The notes below the pieces were generated by a model. It had not been told where the DNA came from and searched no databases. It worked only from the letters and a program-made list of their open reading frames with translations. Shown here piece by piece: positions 46,202-58,169 of a DNA stretch of 64,000 nt (the first letter of the stretch is position 1; each line of letters opens with the position of its first letter). Made by a program: the position numbers and the translations under genes. The stretch is from Scolanthus callimorphus (Eukaryota > Cnidaria > Anthozoa > Actiniaria > Edwardsiidae), in the NCBI GenBank assembly GCA_033964015.1, contig CM066912.1:12931399-12995398 (forward strand). The letters are read 5' to 3'.

Positions 46202-46499
46202 GTGAAGTATACCATTATTATTTTATTTTTTATTTATCTTATTTCTTTTAATTCTATTATTGTAATTTTTACAACTATTTTAATATTTTTATTGTACATA
46301 TTTATGATTTTAGATATCTTGCAATAACTTTTATTTTCATAGGAATTTTAATCTAGGCCATGTTATCACCAATTGTAAATATCTTATCAGCTATTTCATT
46401 TTAAACTATTGTTATGATATATCATTGTAAAGCGCCACTGGATTTTTAGTAGAAGCGGCGCTATATTAAATTGATTATTATTATTGTTTTGTTGGCGGC

Positions 46500-48340
46500 C
46501 ATCTTGTCCTTTTTATTAATGAGTTTTGCCGCACTTAAGTTTTGCGACGTTTTTGATATTCTCTATACTGCACAGTATTCCCTGCTAATTATTCTAGTTT
46601 GAACTGGTTTCAAATAGACTAATTCGTGTTATATACACTTTGATATTTTTGTAAACTACGCTTTGACTAAGATAATATTCACGTGCTGATTGCTGTAGAC
46701 TGATTGGTTGATTAGAGAACTAATTAATAAATATTAATAAACAGTCATCAGTTCTGTAACTGATATTCATGAGTTCTGTAACTATCTATTTAATAAACTG
46801 GAGTTCTGTAACTAAACAGATACAGACACTCATGTTGATTAAATAGTTAGTTACAAAATTCATGAACATTAGGCCTTTCAAAACTCATGACTATTATGCA
46901 GGGCTCGAAGGCAAGCCTCCGACGTAATTTTACGTTCAGAATCACAACTTTAGATACAATTCCAAAGACATTTAGCCATAAATGCAATCAAATGTGAATT
47001 GATTACATCAGATCCACACTAACCTTCTATTTTTCAATGGCGCTAACATGTTGACCTCTTCTAGGATACACAGATGAATTCCTCTTGCATGATAAAGCCG
47101 ATAAATACAGTTGCAGAAAAAAACACTAAATAAAGAACTGAGCATATTCAAACATCATAATCAAATTCTTCGTTTATCGGATTCTTGTTGCCTCTCTGCA
47201 ACTGCCACTCACGGGTCACATTTACGGACCACTTTGTATTGTAGTTTGCATTTTGTAATAGATGACACAGCACCTTCGAGCAGTTTTTGCTTTCCTCTGA
47301 AATGTTACGAAATTGATTCATTTCGACAAGCTTTGAATGAAGACGATGGAATAGAGTGATTTTCTGCGACCGTTTGATAAAATATGCCGAAACACACAAT
47401 GAACTGAAATCCAGCAATAAATTGCTTTATCTTAGTTTCCGTAATTTTATTTGTCTATTGGTTGCCTTTGTGGGAAGTTTACACTCTTTTGAACAAAAGT
47501 AAATTAGGGCTCCAGCTCCATAATACCCACGGGGTTAGGTTATAGAAGCCCTTTCAGTTGCCTTTGTTGAAACTATCGCCTTCTTGAATGAAAAAGTTAA
47601 TGAGAACTCCAAATTTAAAGAATTCGCATCCGTGCTGTATCGGGTCTACAAACACTCGCGCGCTGGATTCCGTTGTCAAACATTAATAGACTCTATATAA
47701 GAGGTCATTTCTAAGTAAAATAAAGAGTTAACATATTTACCTGTTGGGCGTGACAGTCTAGAACTAGTTTTATCAGCGTAGAGCTCTAAGTGCCGCAAAA
47801 CTCATTAATAACAAAAGAATAATAAAATAAATAAAACGCTAACAAAAGAAGATAAAAATTCCTGAATTTAAGTAATTTCCCCTTCTATGATTGTTTAGGA
47901 TTTTTGATATGTTTTAGAGGATGACTTTCTGGTCCTAAAACCGTTTAGAAACTTTCTGTTGTAATTAGTGACAGGTTGACCCTCATTTTTTCATAGATTG
48001 ACTGGACTAACGGGGCATGACGTCGCCAGCGATCTACCGGAAGCAAAACATCCCCTATCGACTAGATTCTAGTCACTCCATCAGCAGACTTTACGTGACA
48101 GGAGGAAGAAATCGTAGTTACATTATGAAAAAAAGGGTGAAATTTTAGGATTGAGCCCTGATTCGAAGGTTGTAGCGATGATCCCCGATCCTAGCCTCTT
48201 CAGCCCTGAGCCTACCCCTCTGAACCCTGATCGCAGCCATAATTTGGGCATTGAGCCCTGAGCCCATATACCATATGACTCGTTGCCTTCAAGTCCGAAC
48301 TTGACTGTGACTGTGTTAGGAGTGACGGGACTTCGTTTGT
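46500..48340. other. No gene recognised
   Basis: AT-rich. Around 46740-46870 GAGTTCTGTAACT recurs several times in both orientations, suggesting a small decayed repeat. No protein domain found. Confidence 0.4.
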
Positions 48341-48349
48341 CACGTTTTT

Positions 48350-49480
48350 TATCCTCATGGATACCAGAAACATATAAGTGAGTTGAAACGTGTAACATAC
48401 GAATGAATCTGATGTTACAACCTGCGAACAACTCGCGATCAATAAACACCATATTTGGAAAACAATGTCATTGCGTGCTGCCAATCAAAATTCAGATGTG
48501 ACTTTTCACTGCACACGGCAGGCTTCGGTGCTCGTTTTGCAAACCTACATTCTGATTCATCGATGCTTGCAGATTTTTGGAAGCCTTACCGGCTTTTCTA
48601 CGAGATTTCCTGCTGGAAAACCAATGAACTTTGTAAGAAGAACTTCCAAGCTCAACCAAAATGCATAAATTTCTCAAAAGGAGAAAAATAACTCTTGAGC
48701 ATATTTTGCAAAGTAAACTCACACCACTCAGGTTTGGGGCATCAATAAAAAGAAGTTGGCCAAGTAGAGTTTTTATGGATAGGAACTCTGAGAAACTATT
48801 GTAGAAATAACCAGAACGGGAGAAATGAATTTCAACGTCGGCTGGATTCTGTTGATCAAAAAGGAACTAATTTACACGTAGGAACGAAGGAGAAAAACAG
48901 CTCGGCTATTTGCAAGGGATCCGTTCTTGAAACAACAAACACAGAAGAAGGAAAATTAGAGTAGTTCTCCAGTGCTCTTAGTTATAAACTTCAAGATATG
49001 TTGTCGTTGAATTTGTACTGGAAAATGAGATGTCAAAAAAAGAACGAAGGATCCAATCAAGCCAAAACAAACAAGTAAGGCTCGACAAAAAATGTGTTTT
49101 TTATTTCTTTCAGTAGTGAATTTAAAAAAAAAACGTTTAGTTTATAAATTAACTTATCGATTTATTTCTTTATAAATTGTTGTCTTTAGATTTTCATTTG
49201 TTCTTCTTCATGGTGCTTTTAAGCCTGATTTTTTATGGATTTTGAGCATGGAAAAGACACATTTCTCAACTCATTTGTGCTTCTGTTGTGGGGAGTTCGC
49301 GCGCGTTATTTTTAGAAAACATGACGAATAACATCTCCCGTTGCTGAATGGCTAACCGATAAATCTGTTGCTTTCCAAATATGGTGTTTTTTGATCGCGA
49401 GTTGTTCGCAGGTTGTCGCGCTGTTACACGTTTCAACTCACTTATATGTTTCTGTGGATACTTAATTCACAATGAGGATA
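48350..49480. mobile_element. 1.1-kb element with about 110-bp inverted ends
   Basis: The left arm 48350-48462 (TATCCTCAT; AAACATATAAGTGAGTTGAA; ACCTGCGAACAACTCGCGAT; ACACCATATTTGGAAA) is repeated in inverse at 49373-49480. The left arm carries about 10 bp extra in the middle. The interior has only short frames (48465-48668). Foldback or TIR element; target duplication not resolved. Confidence 0.85.
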
Positions 49481-49689
49481 TTGGAAGGGACCGCGCTGTC
49501 ACTCACTCTCTCACATTCCGTTAACCCTGCCACGGGTAACAGGATAACTGTGAACCAATATTACATCTTCGAAGGTACCTCCCTCCCCCTATGTTTCTAA
49601 TTTATTTTACCCTCGCCTCCCACACCATATATATCTTTTCCTCCCCTCCCCTGTCGCACCCTCGAGATGCGGGATCATGCGATACATCT

Positions 49690-49990
49690 GCGGGACTTCG
49701 CGCGACTAAAACTTAAAGCTATCTCTCTGTTACTCTATTACTTTCGCCAATGTATATGCAAAAAGCTGTTTGTTAAAGAGCTACTTTTTTAGTCATTTTA
49801 AAACCTACACAGCGTATGGACCTTCATCATGCAAAGCCAAGACACAGTGTGGAAAATTTGGGTAAATGAGTGGTGCTCCATCGATGACATCGTCAGCGCA
49901 TGCCCAAAAAGCCTGGTTGTTTTAAACACGCTATTTTTTAGTTGTTTGAAAAGCTACACTGTAGAAGGACCATTCGAGTACCTGTGTTTT
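49690..49990 (+). repeat. Dispersed repeat, partner at 30830-31180
   Basis: Same-orientation diverged copy sharing CTGCGGGACTTCGCGCGACT, TTCGCCAATGTATATGC and TTTTTAGTCATTTTAAAACC. Confidence 0.7.
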
Positions 49991-50239
49991 GACCTCCTCA
50001 CTAAAATCTCACAGTTAGGAACTGGTCATAAATAAGAGGGGGATGGGGGTGGGGGTGGGGGTGGTGTATTTTTCTTGTCTGGTGCATTTTTATTTTGGTC
50101 TACATGTTTTGGAAGAAACCCTCCCCTGACAAGATGCAGGAAAAACGTTTGCCCTCCAAATGTGGTGACATATTTATTGGTGACCCTCCCCCAATCATTC
50201 ACTGGAACTCGCTTTCTCCTTAATCTCACACTACCTAAT

Positions 50240-51800
50240 CTAATTTAGGAGAAAGCGAGTTGCAGTTCTTCCGGATCTTGTGGTGACGCTTGTGATCCCA
50301 TGATCTCCAACTTCAATGTCCTTGTTTTCAGACTCTTCGTCAAACTCTTCATCTTCCGACTCTGATCCCGTGATTTCAGCAAGGATCTCCTCATCTTCAT
50401 CACCATCTTCTTCATCACATGTGGTCACCACCTCTTCATCACTTCCTGCATCACTCGTCCTCCCTTGAAGTATTTTGTTGTTCACGCAGCTTGTTACTGA
50501 TGTGCCTTTGTACTTCATTTAGCTTTGCTTTCCTCCTACCTTTGTTGATTATTTTGTGATGTCTCAAATACTTGTGTCCAAGACAGCTACTGTTTGTTTT
50601 GTTAGAGAACCATCATCAAGCATAGCAAATCCAGCCATAATCAGCATATGTATTTTTGCTTCAGCTGATCTCTTTTCATTGTTATCATTCTTTCGTTTCT
50701 CTTTCTTTAGTGCTCAAGATAGCATTTAATGCATTCTTCTGACACCGCTAACTTCTTACTAAATTCCCTGATCTTGCTAGGATCACCCAAGGAGCATTCA
50801 CCCGAGACATAGGCCTTCTTTAACTGCACTCTAGGCTGGAAATCATCAGTATCCATGTTGGCTGTCGGAGTGCTGTTCAAAGGAAGATAATGCAATCCTG
50901 TACTTTCATAATCAGAAAATGGTCTTGGTACATGATCAACTTTCTGGCAGCATTTGTCACTCATGCTACAATAGTCACATAGAGCCTCGAGAGAATCCGT
51001 ACATGTTCCCTTCAAATATTCAAGAAACATCTCCCCGATGAGAAAATGAGCATCTATAAATGCAAGTATTTTCTTCAGGTAATTGCATTCTGGGTTGCTA
51101 GTTTTAGTTTTTCTGACTTTGCAGCTGTATACTGCATTAAATAGGACTTGTTAAGGAAGAATTGACTCTTCTTGTGAGAAGTATAGCACTTCATAAAGTC
51201 CCCTGCAGGTCCTGGCTCATCGTCAATGCACCTGGCAACCTCTTCAGCTACTCTCCAAGCATTTTGTTCCGTGCACAAACTCTCCTTTGCCTATACTTCC
51301 TTTGCTGAAAGTTTCTGAATTTCCTCCTCTGAAAGGCCATCAAAAGGTTGGTAATATTGCCATTTCAGTGATGTACCATCTACCAGAGCATCCCCAATTG
51401 AAGCATCTGTCCTCTCTGCCTCGTCTGGGCAGAATCTCCAGGAGCTCTGTGAATTCGGTTCTCACGATCTGAGTTGTGAATACGTGTAATCTCAGCATCT
51501 CGAAAACGGACTTCAGCATTAGAAATACCCACTCCAGGACCTGCATCAGTAGCTTTTAGAATGCTGCAGGAAAATGCAGGTATTTGAAGCCGATCTAACT
51601 TTCTAAGATACTGTTTACAGATGCTTAGAAGTTCCTCCATGACATCCCACAGTTCTGTATGCTCTACATGATGAAGGTTTTCTCTATGAATGGTTGGACC
51701 TCCAGGAATTAATTTGCAACTTCATCATCAGATGCATCTTGAGCATTGTCTTTCCAGGTCATTGTTATTTCGTCAACTTGTTCTTCCAGCCATTGTGAAG
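50240..51800 (-). pseudogene. Decayed copy of a repetitive cnidarian gene family
   Basis: On the minus strand, starting near 51793: QWLEEQVDEITMTWKDNAQD; then ATDAGPGVGISNAEVRFRDA and RIHNSDRENRIHRAPGDSAQ (51580-51420). A one-base loss shifts the frame to DASIGDALVDGTSLKWQYY, then a TAG (about 51294), then NAWRVAEEVARCIDDEPGPA and GDFMKCYTSHKKSQFFLNK. Further down lie a Cys-rich stretch (LCDYCSMSDKCCQK), KYLRHHKIINKGRRKAKLNE (SAP-like helix pair, again in a shifted frame), a highly acidic segment and TTRSGRTATRF at the end. I recognise the DAGPGVG...IDDEPGP combination as a multicopy cnidarian family but know no function. Clearly dead: at least two frameshifts and several stops. Confidence 0.7.
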
Positions 51801-51879
51801 CACTTTAGTTCGTCTTATATTAACGAAAGAGATTTCATTAAGTGAATTGCCTTCAATTGGAAACTGCCTTGAAAATGGA

Positions 51880-52690
51880 TGTGTTTACATGCGAGATCGG
51901 TGAAAAGTGACAACAGCAACACACAGTTTGCAAACACCTCCACAACTTTTTTGCGAGCCGTTGTTTTTGTGTGTTTGCTTAGCACAACCGAACTCCAAAG
52001 GTTGTTTACACATACAGAAGCTAAAGTGATATTTTATGTATGCAATCCTTCTATTATAGCTACATATAAACTGTGTAAAATCCTATTTTAGGAGTGACGA
52101 AACTTTTAAGTTAATACTAACATTGCCTTTGCTTATATTCTGTAATAAAAGTGTTTTGCTTGTTAGAATTTAAGCTATTGTGCTTGCCAGCCAGAAAAGT
52201 TTCAGTATTAGAGCTAATGCACTTGCAAGAAATTTTTAGACCTATCTAGGAAGTTTCTTGTACTTTTATTGTATTAATTGTATTGTAAATTTTCTTATTA
52301 CACTATTATATTAGTAGAAAATTTATTTATGACGCTAATGTTTATTATGACACAGAAATTGTACTTTGCAGCTATTGTAATATACATAAAGATTTTGGAA
52401 GGTTTTGACAGTTGCTTTGTCCACCTTGGCCTTTTGTTCGTCTAATATCCGGAGCTCACTGCGGGCTGTGAATAGGTATTGATGAAGTTTACTTATTTTT
52501 TCGACTTATTTTCTTAGTTTACTTATTTTAGAGGTTTCTACTCCTTTTTTGTTAGGTTGTTACGCCTGATACATAGCGCGTTGTTTCTATTTTCTTTTAC
52601 TTGCCTGATTATGTTTGCGCTTCTGTTTATCTCCTCCTTGGTTTCCCTGACCCTGTCTTCAACATTGCAACTGGCCTCCAGCAGTGTCTC
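51880..52690. other. No gene recognised
   Basis: AT-rich. A minus-strand stretch at about 52690-52545 (LLEASCNVEDRVRETKEEIN) could be a coiled-coil fragment, unassigned. Confidence 0.3.
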
Positions 52691-52699
52691 ATCATCAAT

Positions 52700-54003
52700 T
52701 ATATTGGACTAAATTGTGCATAACTGAACCCTGGTGCTAAATAATTAGAAATATCCAGGAATTTAGACGCATATAGGCATTGTTCGTCTTTACACAGAAT
52801 AGAACCGGATCTACCTTCAAAAGGTAATGCAGCAGAAATCTTAAGACGTATTTTCCAGAGTTGAATCCAATCAATGGCAGCTCATTAATAAGGTTTTTGA
52901 AGTCGGTGAGAAGATTTTGCGGTGTTTTATATCTAAGCCTTGACTCTTAAGGTCGCCCGTCTTGCAAAGCCGCTAGCCTATTCTCGTTGCTTATAGTAAT
53001 GGAAATCCTTCCTGTTTATGCCCTTTCTCCACTTTTTCCTCCATCTCGTAATCCAAACAAAAAGTATATATATATATATATATTTGTAAAAGAGTGCTAA
53101 ATAAACTTACTATTACTGTTACAAACTACTTATGGAACTACCTTCATCAGCATATTCCTCATCTTCTCTCTCTCTCTCGAGTCTCCATATCTATCTCTCG
53201 ATAAAACGACTCATCTTCCATCTCTACGTCTTCATTCAAGAAGGTCATGTCCCCTTCGGTCGACTGGTCTTCTCCCTCCTCATCTTCACTAGTCATCAAA
53301 TCAATGGTATCATCTTCCTCCATTTCCACCTCGTCCTTACTTATTGATGTTCTTCTGAGACGTTGAGAACTTTTGTACACTTGGTGTGTAGCAGGCTGAT
53401 ACTTTCATTACTAATCCCTTGCCAGTAGTGTACAATTTGTTCTAAAGGGTCATCAAAATTTCTATCTGATGCAAAGCATTTGGTTTGGAAAAAATAGCGA
53501 CAGCACTAGACATAGACACTGACAGAATGACATAATTAGAGGGAGAATTGCTCACGTTCGTCTGAAGATCCACCTTTTTTCTTGTACAGGGTATAAACTT
53601 GAATATTTATTTATTTATTAGTGCTTCTCGAGAGTATGAATATCCTTAATCTAATCCCGTGCTTCTCGAGAGTATGAATATCCTTAATCTAATCCCCTAC
53701 ACGCTTTGATGAATGCGCTCTTCGAAAACTTTGGTATATTCTTGTGTTGCTGCTTCAAGATTTTGGGGGTGGCACCCTCTTTTAAGAGCAAGAAGAAGCA
53801 TGGTTTATCGGTATAGGGGCGCCCCGTTCTTTGACTGATTTCTAACACTATAAGGCCTCGGTTGATGGTTACATAAGAGGGTACAGTTCCACCAATGGGG
53901 TATCTTTGTTTGACAAACCGGACTATGTTTGTGACAATGTCGACTGTAAACTGAGACTGCCGAAGCATCGAAATCGATATCTTTTAACTTCTCAAACAAG
54001 TGC
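52700..54003 (-). pseudogene. Fragments of a family B (protein-primed-type) DNA polymerase gene of a large DNA element
   Basis: Minus strand, two parts. 54003-53684: FEKLKDIDFDASAVSVYS in one frame, then, shifted, YPIGGTVPSYVTINRGLIVL and TGRPYTDKPCFFLLL. 52945-52709: TPQNLLTDFKNLINELPLIG followed by FNSGKY, then, after another shift, KFLDISNYLAPGFSYAQF. The LIGFNSGKY and KFLDISNYLAPG pairs are exonuclease-side signatures of the DNA_pol_B_2 family as found in large cnidarian mobile elements (Maverick-like or plasmid-like). Between them an acidic frame (53380-53159) is unassigned. The polymerase palm is absent. Confidence 0.6.
53628..53700 (+). repeat. Tandem duplication, 37-bp unit x2
   Basis: GTGCTTCTCGAGAGTATGAA followed by TATCCTTAATCTAATCCC occurs twice back to back without differences. 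Recent slippage or duplication. Confidence 0.9.
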
Positions 54004-54202
54004 TCTATATCATATTTTGGTCAACTCGTGTAGACTACAAATGGCTCTATGCACACTATAGCACAATGCGCTATATAAATCTATGTGTTATTATTATTTT
54101 TACTTTACATGTGTTCCGATGAATTTACCACGTGTACCACGCCACAACTCGAATAGATTTAATGATATTTTCATTCGATCTGAAATCAGGAGATATATAG
54201 AG

Positions 54203-54301
54203 GATATTACACGGTGGCGCGAAGATATGGATTTTATTTTCGAGCGGCAAGTTTTGACACGAGAAAATAAAATCCATATCTTCAAGCCACCGTGTAATGT
54301 T
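54203..54301. repeat. Short palindrome
   Basis: ATTACACGGTGGCGCGAAGA and TATGGATTTTATTTTCG mirror CGAGAAAATAAAATCCATA and TCTTCAAGCCACCGTGTAAT. About 40-bp arms; MITE-like. Confidence 0.85.
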
Positions 54302-54810
54302 CTTTTTATTATATGGATTAGAATTGACATAGCGGCAAAATATTACAAATTGAACAACTCACTTGGTAAAGTCGAAAATGTTTATTTGTGCAATGCTCCC
54401 TCAATCTTTCTGATTCCCAGTGTCGTTAAGAACTAATTTCCCTTTTGGTGGTGTTGTAGCTTTCTCTACCATAGTTGAAATAAGGTTTTTCTCTTTAGAA
54501 CTAGAACAAAACTTAGTTTTGTGGCTTAAAACTCGTGTGACCGAGCGAGCGAGATTTCACTGCAGACGAAGTCAGGAAAACAACACTGCAAACGTGCACA
54601 TCCGGGACATTCGGTACATAACTTTTTCATATTTTCACTAGTGAAGATATGGAAAATACGAGTGTTTTAGTTTCCTGTAAAACACTGACATCCATATAAT
54701 AAATACAAATATTACACAATTGATGAACCTTCTTCTAACTAACGATGATCTGAATTACTTCTGTGGCGGGTTACAGCACACACGTTAAATCAGTCCTTTA
54801 TGAATCCTGG

Positions 54811-54916
54811 TAAGCGTCCCCATCCTCGGAGACCCAGGGGATTTTTCCTCTAACGTTTTCACTCGCGAGCGGGGAGCAGAGGAAAAATTCCCTGGGTCTC
54901 CGAGGATGAAGCGTCC
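54811..54916. repeat. Short palindrome
   Basis: AGCGTCCCCATCCTCGGAGA and CCCAGGGGATTTTTCCTCT mirror AGAGGAAAAATTCCCTGGG and TCTCCGAGGATGAAGCGT. Confidence 0.85.
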
Positions 54917-55050
54917 CTTAAATCCTGGTTAGCGGTCCTTAAATCCTGGCTAGCGGTCATGTTTTACTTTGAAAGCAACGCCCTAACTCCGATTATTGTT
55001 ACGTGTCCAATGTTAATCAGTGTCATATTTACAAACGATAGGCACATTAA

Positions 55051-55253
55051 AGGGGCCCTCGCACGCTTGATGGTCACTTCTCTGACATGAAAATAGCTCA
55101 AATCGCAACCTAGAATTGCATCTGTCTAACACTTGAAAGGTTTCTCTATTAATCTGGAGGATTATTTTGATTACTACGGGCAAATGTACAAGTGTTTTCA
55201 CGGTTACAATGTTACTTATTTTTATGTCCACGGTGGACGAATATTGAGCCCCT
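55051..55253. mobile_element. Small TTAA-flanked MITE (203 bp)
   Basis: AGGGGC at 55051 and its reverse complement ending at 55253, each directly flanked by TTAA (55047-55050; 55254-55257). The terminus begins like the Kolobok element's (AGGGGC), but identity does not extend further, so the relationship is only suggestive. Confidence 0.65.
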
Positions 55254-55267
55254 TTAATCATTTTATA

Positions 55268-55318
55268 AGTTAATCAGTAAATTCTCAATAATCATTAATT
55301 AGTTAACGAAACATCCTC
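55268..55318 (+). repeat. Direct repeat flanking gag fragment, left copy
   Basis: ATCAGTAAATTCTCAATAAT and TTAGTTAACGAAAC match the copy at 56185-56231 with a few differences. Confidence 0.75.
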
Positions 55319-55442
55319 CGCCCCGAAAAGGGCGTAGTCCTTTATCTTAATCTTATTCTTGCCTTTTTTACGTATTCTAGATCCGTTTCCATATCCTGTC
55401 AAGGTTTCTGTCCTATGGTCTTTCATGTGTTTATTTCTAAAT

Positions 55443-56205
55443 CTACGGCAACAACTCCCATGGTATTGGTTGCCATGGCGACGTCAAATTACTCCTATGA
55501 AGTAACGGGTGGCGTTTGTGGGGGCACTGCGTCCCATTTTCCATTTTCGAACACTGTCGGCTTCTGGAACAGTTGTCCATTCTGTGGTTTCTGCCAGCCC
55601 GTTTTAAGCAGCTGAAGCATGCGTGATTCTCTTTTGCCTGCTCGATTCTATCTTCGACGTGAAGTGCTGCCAGCTTTTCGAACTTGTCAGTCCAATGTGA
55701 AAAATCCTTACAGTACCAGCACTTATGCCATTCACTGTTTCCTTCTTCTGTGCTAAGGTGATTGACAGTACCTCTCTGACTCCCCCCTGCTCTCAACATC
55801 ACAGTCGCTCGCATCCGGGGCTTCATTTCCGAAATCATCCATTGCAACATCCCTTCGAATGTTGCTGGCTTTTTTCCCGCTCAAGCTCACGCGACCACAC
55901 ATTTCGATCCTCAGAACACATTTTACGTTCAATTACAGACAACATGTGACTGTTGTTCATGTCCTCTGGTAGGATAACTTCCTTTAGTGTCTTGTACGAA
56001 CGCCTTACGAGGTGTACTAGCTCACAAAAGCGCGAATCGTCCCCGTCTTGTAAAGGTCTGAATTTGTTTATATCGTATGTCACGCTGTCGGAAACTACTC
56101 GTGGATCGCCATAGATAGTATCGAGGTACTCCCGGGCCGCGTCATAGTCCGTTCCTATGCCTTTGATTAGCTCTAGTGCCTTATCAGTCAGTAAATTCTC
56201 ACTAA
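55443..56205 (-). pseudogene. BEL/Pao LTR-retrotransposon gag fragment
   Basis: Minus strand from about 56200: NLLTDKALELIKGIGTDYDA, YLDTIYGDPRVVSDSVTYDI, NKFRPLQDGDDSRFCELVHL (a DUF1759-like gag region), then a one-base shift near 55850, then MLQWMISEMKPRMRAT and the zinc-knuckle region CWYCKDFSHWTDKFEKL, ACFSCLKRAGRNHRMDNCSR. The Cys/His spacing is that of BEL/Pao gag. Protease, RT and integrase are absent and no LTR is visible, so this is an isolated dead fragment. Confidence 0.85.
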
Positions 56206-56231
56206 ATCATTAGTTAGTTAACGAAGCAACA
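56185..56231 (+). repeat. Direct repeat flanking gag fragment, right copy
   Basis: GTCAGTAAATTCTCACTAAA and TTAGTTAGTTAACGAAGC; partner of 55268-55318. Confidence 0.75.
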
Positions 56232-56649
56232 TGAAATAAATGAAAACAAGCTTTGAAAAAAGGACAGCTTGTACCAAACATTCTCCTAAAAAATGTCGAT
56301 CTTCTGCAAAGTAGCAATGGATATGTATCTAATACTAAAATGAGGAACAAAATCTAAATCAATGTTTTTTGTTGTTTTTTGTTTGGGTTCTACAGGTGTT
56401 TTGAGCAGTTGACATTCTTTATGGCTTGTTTACGTTTGTTTGGTAGTTTCTTGGTGTTACGGAGCACCAAGATGGCGTCCATGACCACTTGGTGCACCAC
56501 CAAGATGGTGTCCTCACTCACATTCTCTCTGCACCACACGCATCCCTTTTCTCGTAGCATATGCTACAGTGCACCAACATGGCGTCTCGTAGTTCAAATG
56601 TGTTTTACTGAACAGCGAATCAATACCAGCAGCGAATGCCACTCAGTTT

Positions 56650-57478
56650 TGTCGGCACTGACAGACCGACAAAATTGTCAGACACTTATCGACTTATCCC
56701 AGGCACGTAGCTACTGCAAAGAGGACTGACAAACCGACAAAATAGATTTTGTCAGTTTTGTCGGCACTGACAAACCGACAAAATGGTCAAACACTTATAT
56801 CAGACACGTAGCTGTTGCAAAAAGGACTAACAAACCGACAAAATAGATTTTGTCAGTTTTGTCAGCACTTTTGGTAGTTTCTTGGTGTTACGGAGAACCG
56901 ACAAACCGACAAAATAGATTTTGTCAGTTTTGTCAGCACTGACAAACCGACAAAATGGTTAGACACTTATATCAGACACGTAGCTTATTGCAAAGAGGAC
57001 TGACAAACCGACAAACCGACAAAATAGATTTTGTCAGTTTGTCAGCACTGACAAACCGACAAAATGGTCAGACACTTATATCAGACACGCAGCTATTGCA
57101 AAGAGGACTGACAAACCGACAAAATAGATTTTGTCAGTTTTGTCAGCACTGACAAACCGACAAAATGGTCAAACACTTATATCAGACACGTAGCTTATTG
57201 CAAAGAGGACTGACAAACCGACAAAATAGATTTTGTCAGTTTATTGTCAGCACTGACAAACCGACAAAATGGTTAGACACTTAATTATATCAGACACGCA
57301 GCTATTGCAAGAGGACTGACAAACCGACAAACCGACAAAATAGATTTTGTCAGTTTTGTCAGCACTGACAAACCGACAAAATGGTCAGACACTTATATCA
57401 GACACGCAGCTATTGCAAGGACTGACAAACCGACAAAATAGACAAAACAATCAAACACTTATCTCAGTGTAAACACAT
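56650..57478 (+). repeat. Satellite array, about 100-bp unit, forward orientation
   Basis: The unit is ACTGACAAACCGACAAAATA, GATTTTGTCAGTTTTGTCAG, then ACTGACAAACCGACAAAATG, GTCAGACACTTATATCAGAC and ACGTAGCTATTGCAAAGAGG; about eight copies. Each unit is itself hairpin-forming (GACAAAATAGATTTTGTC). One unit is broken near 56865-56900 by a piece (CTTGGTGTTACGGAG) also seen at 56452. Confidence 0.95.
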
Positions 57479-57479
57479 G

Positions 57480-58165
57480 TTTCTTGCAAAGTGGCTTGCC
57501 TGTCTGTGTATGTATAGTACGTGAGATACAGGCCATACCAGACCGAAGAGTGAACTAAAAACTGCTATAAGCCACCCTCGAGCGCAAATTTTCTTAGTTT
57601 TTTTATTAATAACACGCAATGGCAGTGGTTCAAAATACCTATTTTTTGCAAAATATAGACAACACTTCAAATCTACTAAGATACCTATTGTCTTGAAAGA
57701 ACTCCCGTTGATTTGCGATAAAAGTGAAAGTAATCATGTGCTAAAATTATCTGAAAAACAGAAAAAAATGAATAACTTGTTTTAATTTTTTTAAATGTAA
57801 ACGAAAAAATTAGAAACAAAATTCGGTAGCAGTCACATTTGCTGTCGTTTGTATAGTTATGCAGATTTTATGAAGTGGGGGACAAAACTTTCAGTAAACT
57901 TCACGCCATTCCTAAGCTCTCTCAAAATAGGCTATAAGTGCGGGCAATAGACCAAATGACTGCAATTTTACTAGACCACACATCTGTAGTTTCTTAGTGC
58001 AATAAGGCTTATGGTTATATCTATATATTAGAGGAAATGCAATCCCCGGTCGTATTATTATGCTTTAAATTTTGGTGGGGGAAAATGCTTTCAGTAAACT
58101 TCAAAATTTTATATTTCCAAGAACTTATTTCCGATCTCAGTCAGAATACCACATTTCGACATAAA
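57480..58165. other. No gene recognised
   Basis: AT-rich, short frames only. Confidence 0.45.
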
Positions 58166-58169
58166 AATC

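Larger units (their letters stand above)
42626..46490 (+). mobile_element. CR1/L2-type LINE, internally deleted
   Basis: One element read in three pieces. (1) 42626-43891: an N-terminal region with a FKLNPGPE motif, a low-complexity linker, then the start of an apurinic-type endonuclease (LNARSVRNKS, ITETWLN). (2) 43876-45384: after a frameshift, the rest of the endonuclease (GDFNFHLD, SDHCAV) and the RT to motif A (LLDLSAAFDTVDHEIL). (3) from about 45345: motif C YADDTQIY, a TGA where a Trp is expected (45456-45458), LRLNGDKSEFL and the C-terminal domain to TAA at 46199-46201. The RT segment between motifs A and C is missing, so the palm is destroyed. The 3' end (AGCGCC...GGCGCT then ATT repeats) matches tails elsewhere in the window. 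Confidence 0.9.

Noticed and set aside
56379..56729. 116-codon ORF running into the satellite
   Set aside because: Mixed repeat sequence, no domain; part overlaps satellite units.
56650..57478. CRISPR-like regular repeats
   Set aside because: Repeats are contiguous satellite units with no unique spacers, in a eukaryotic context.
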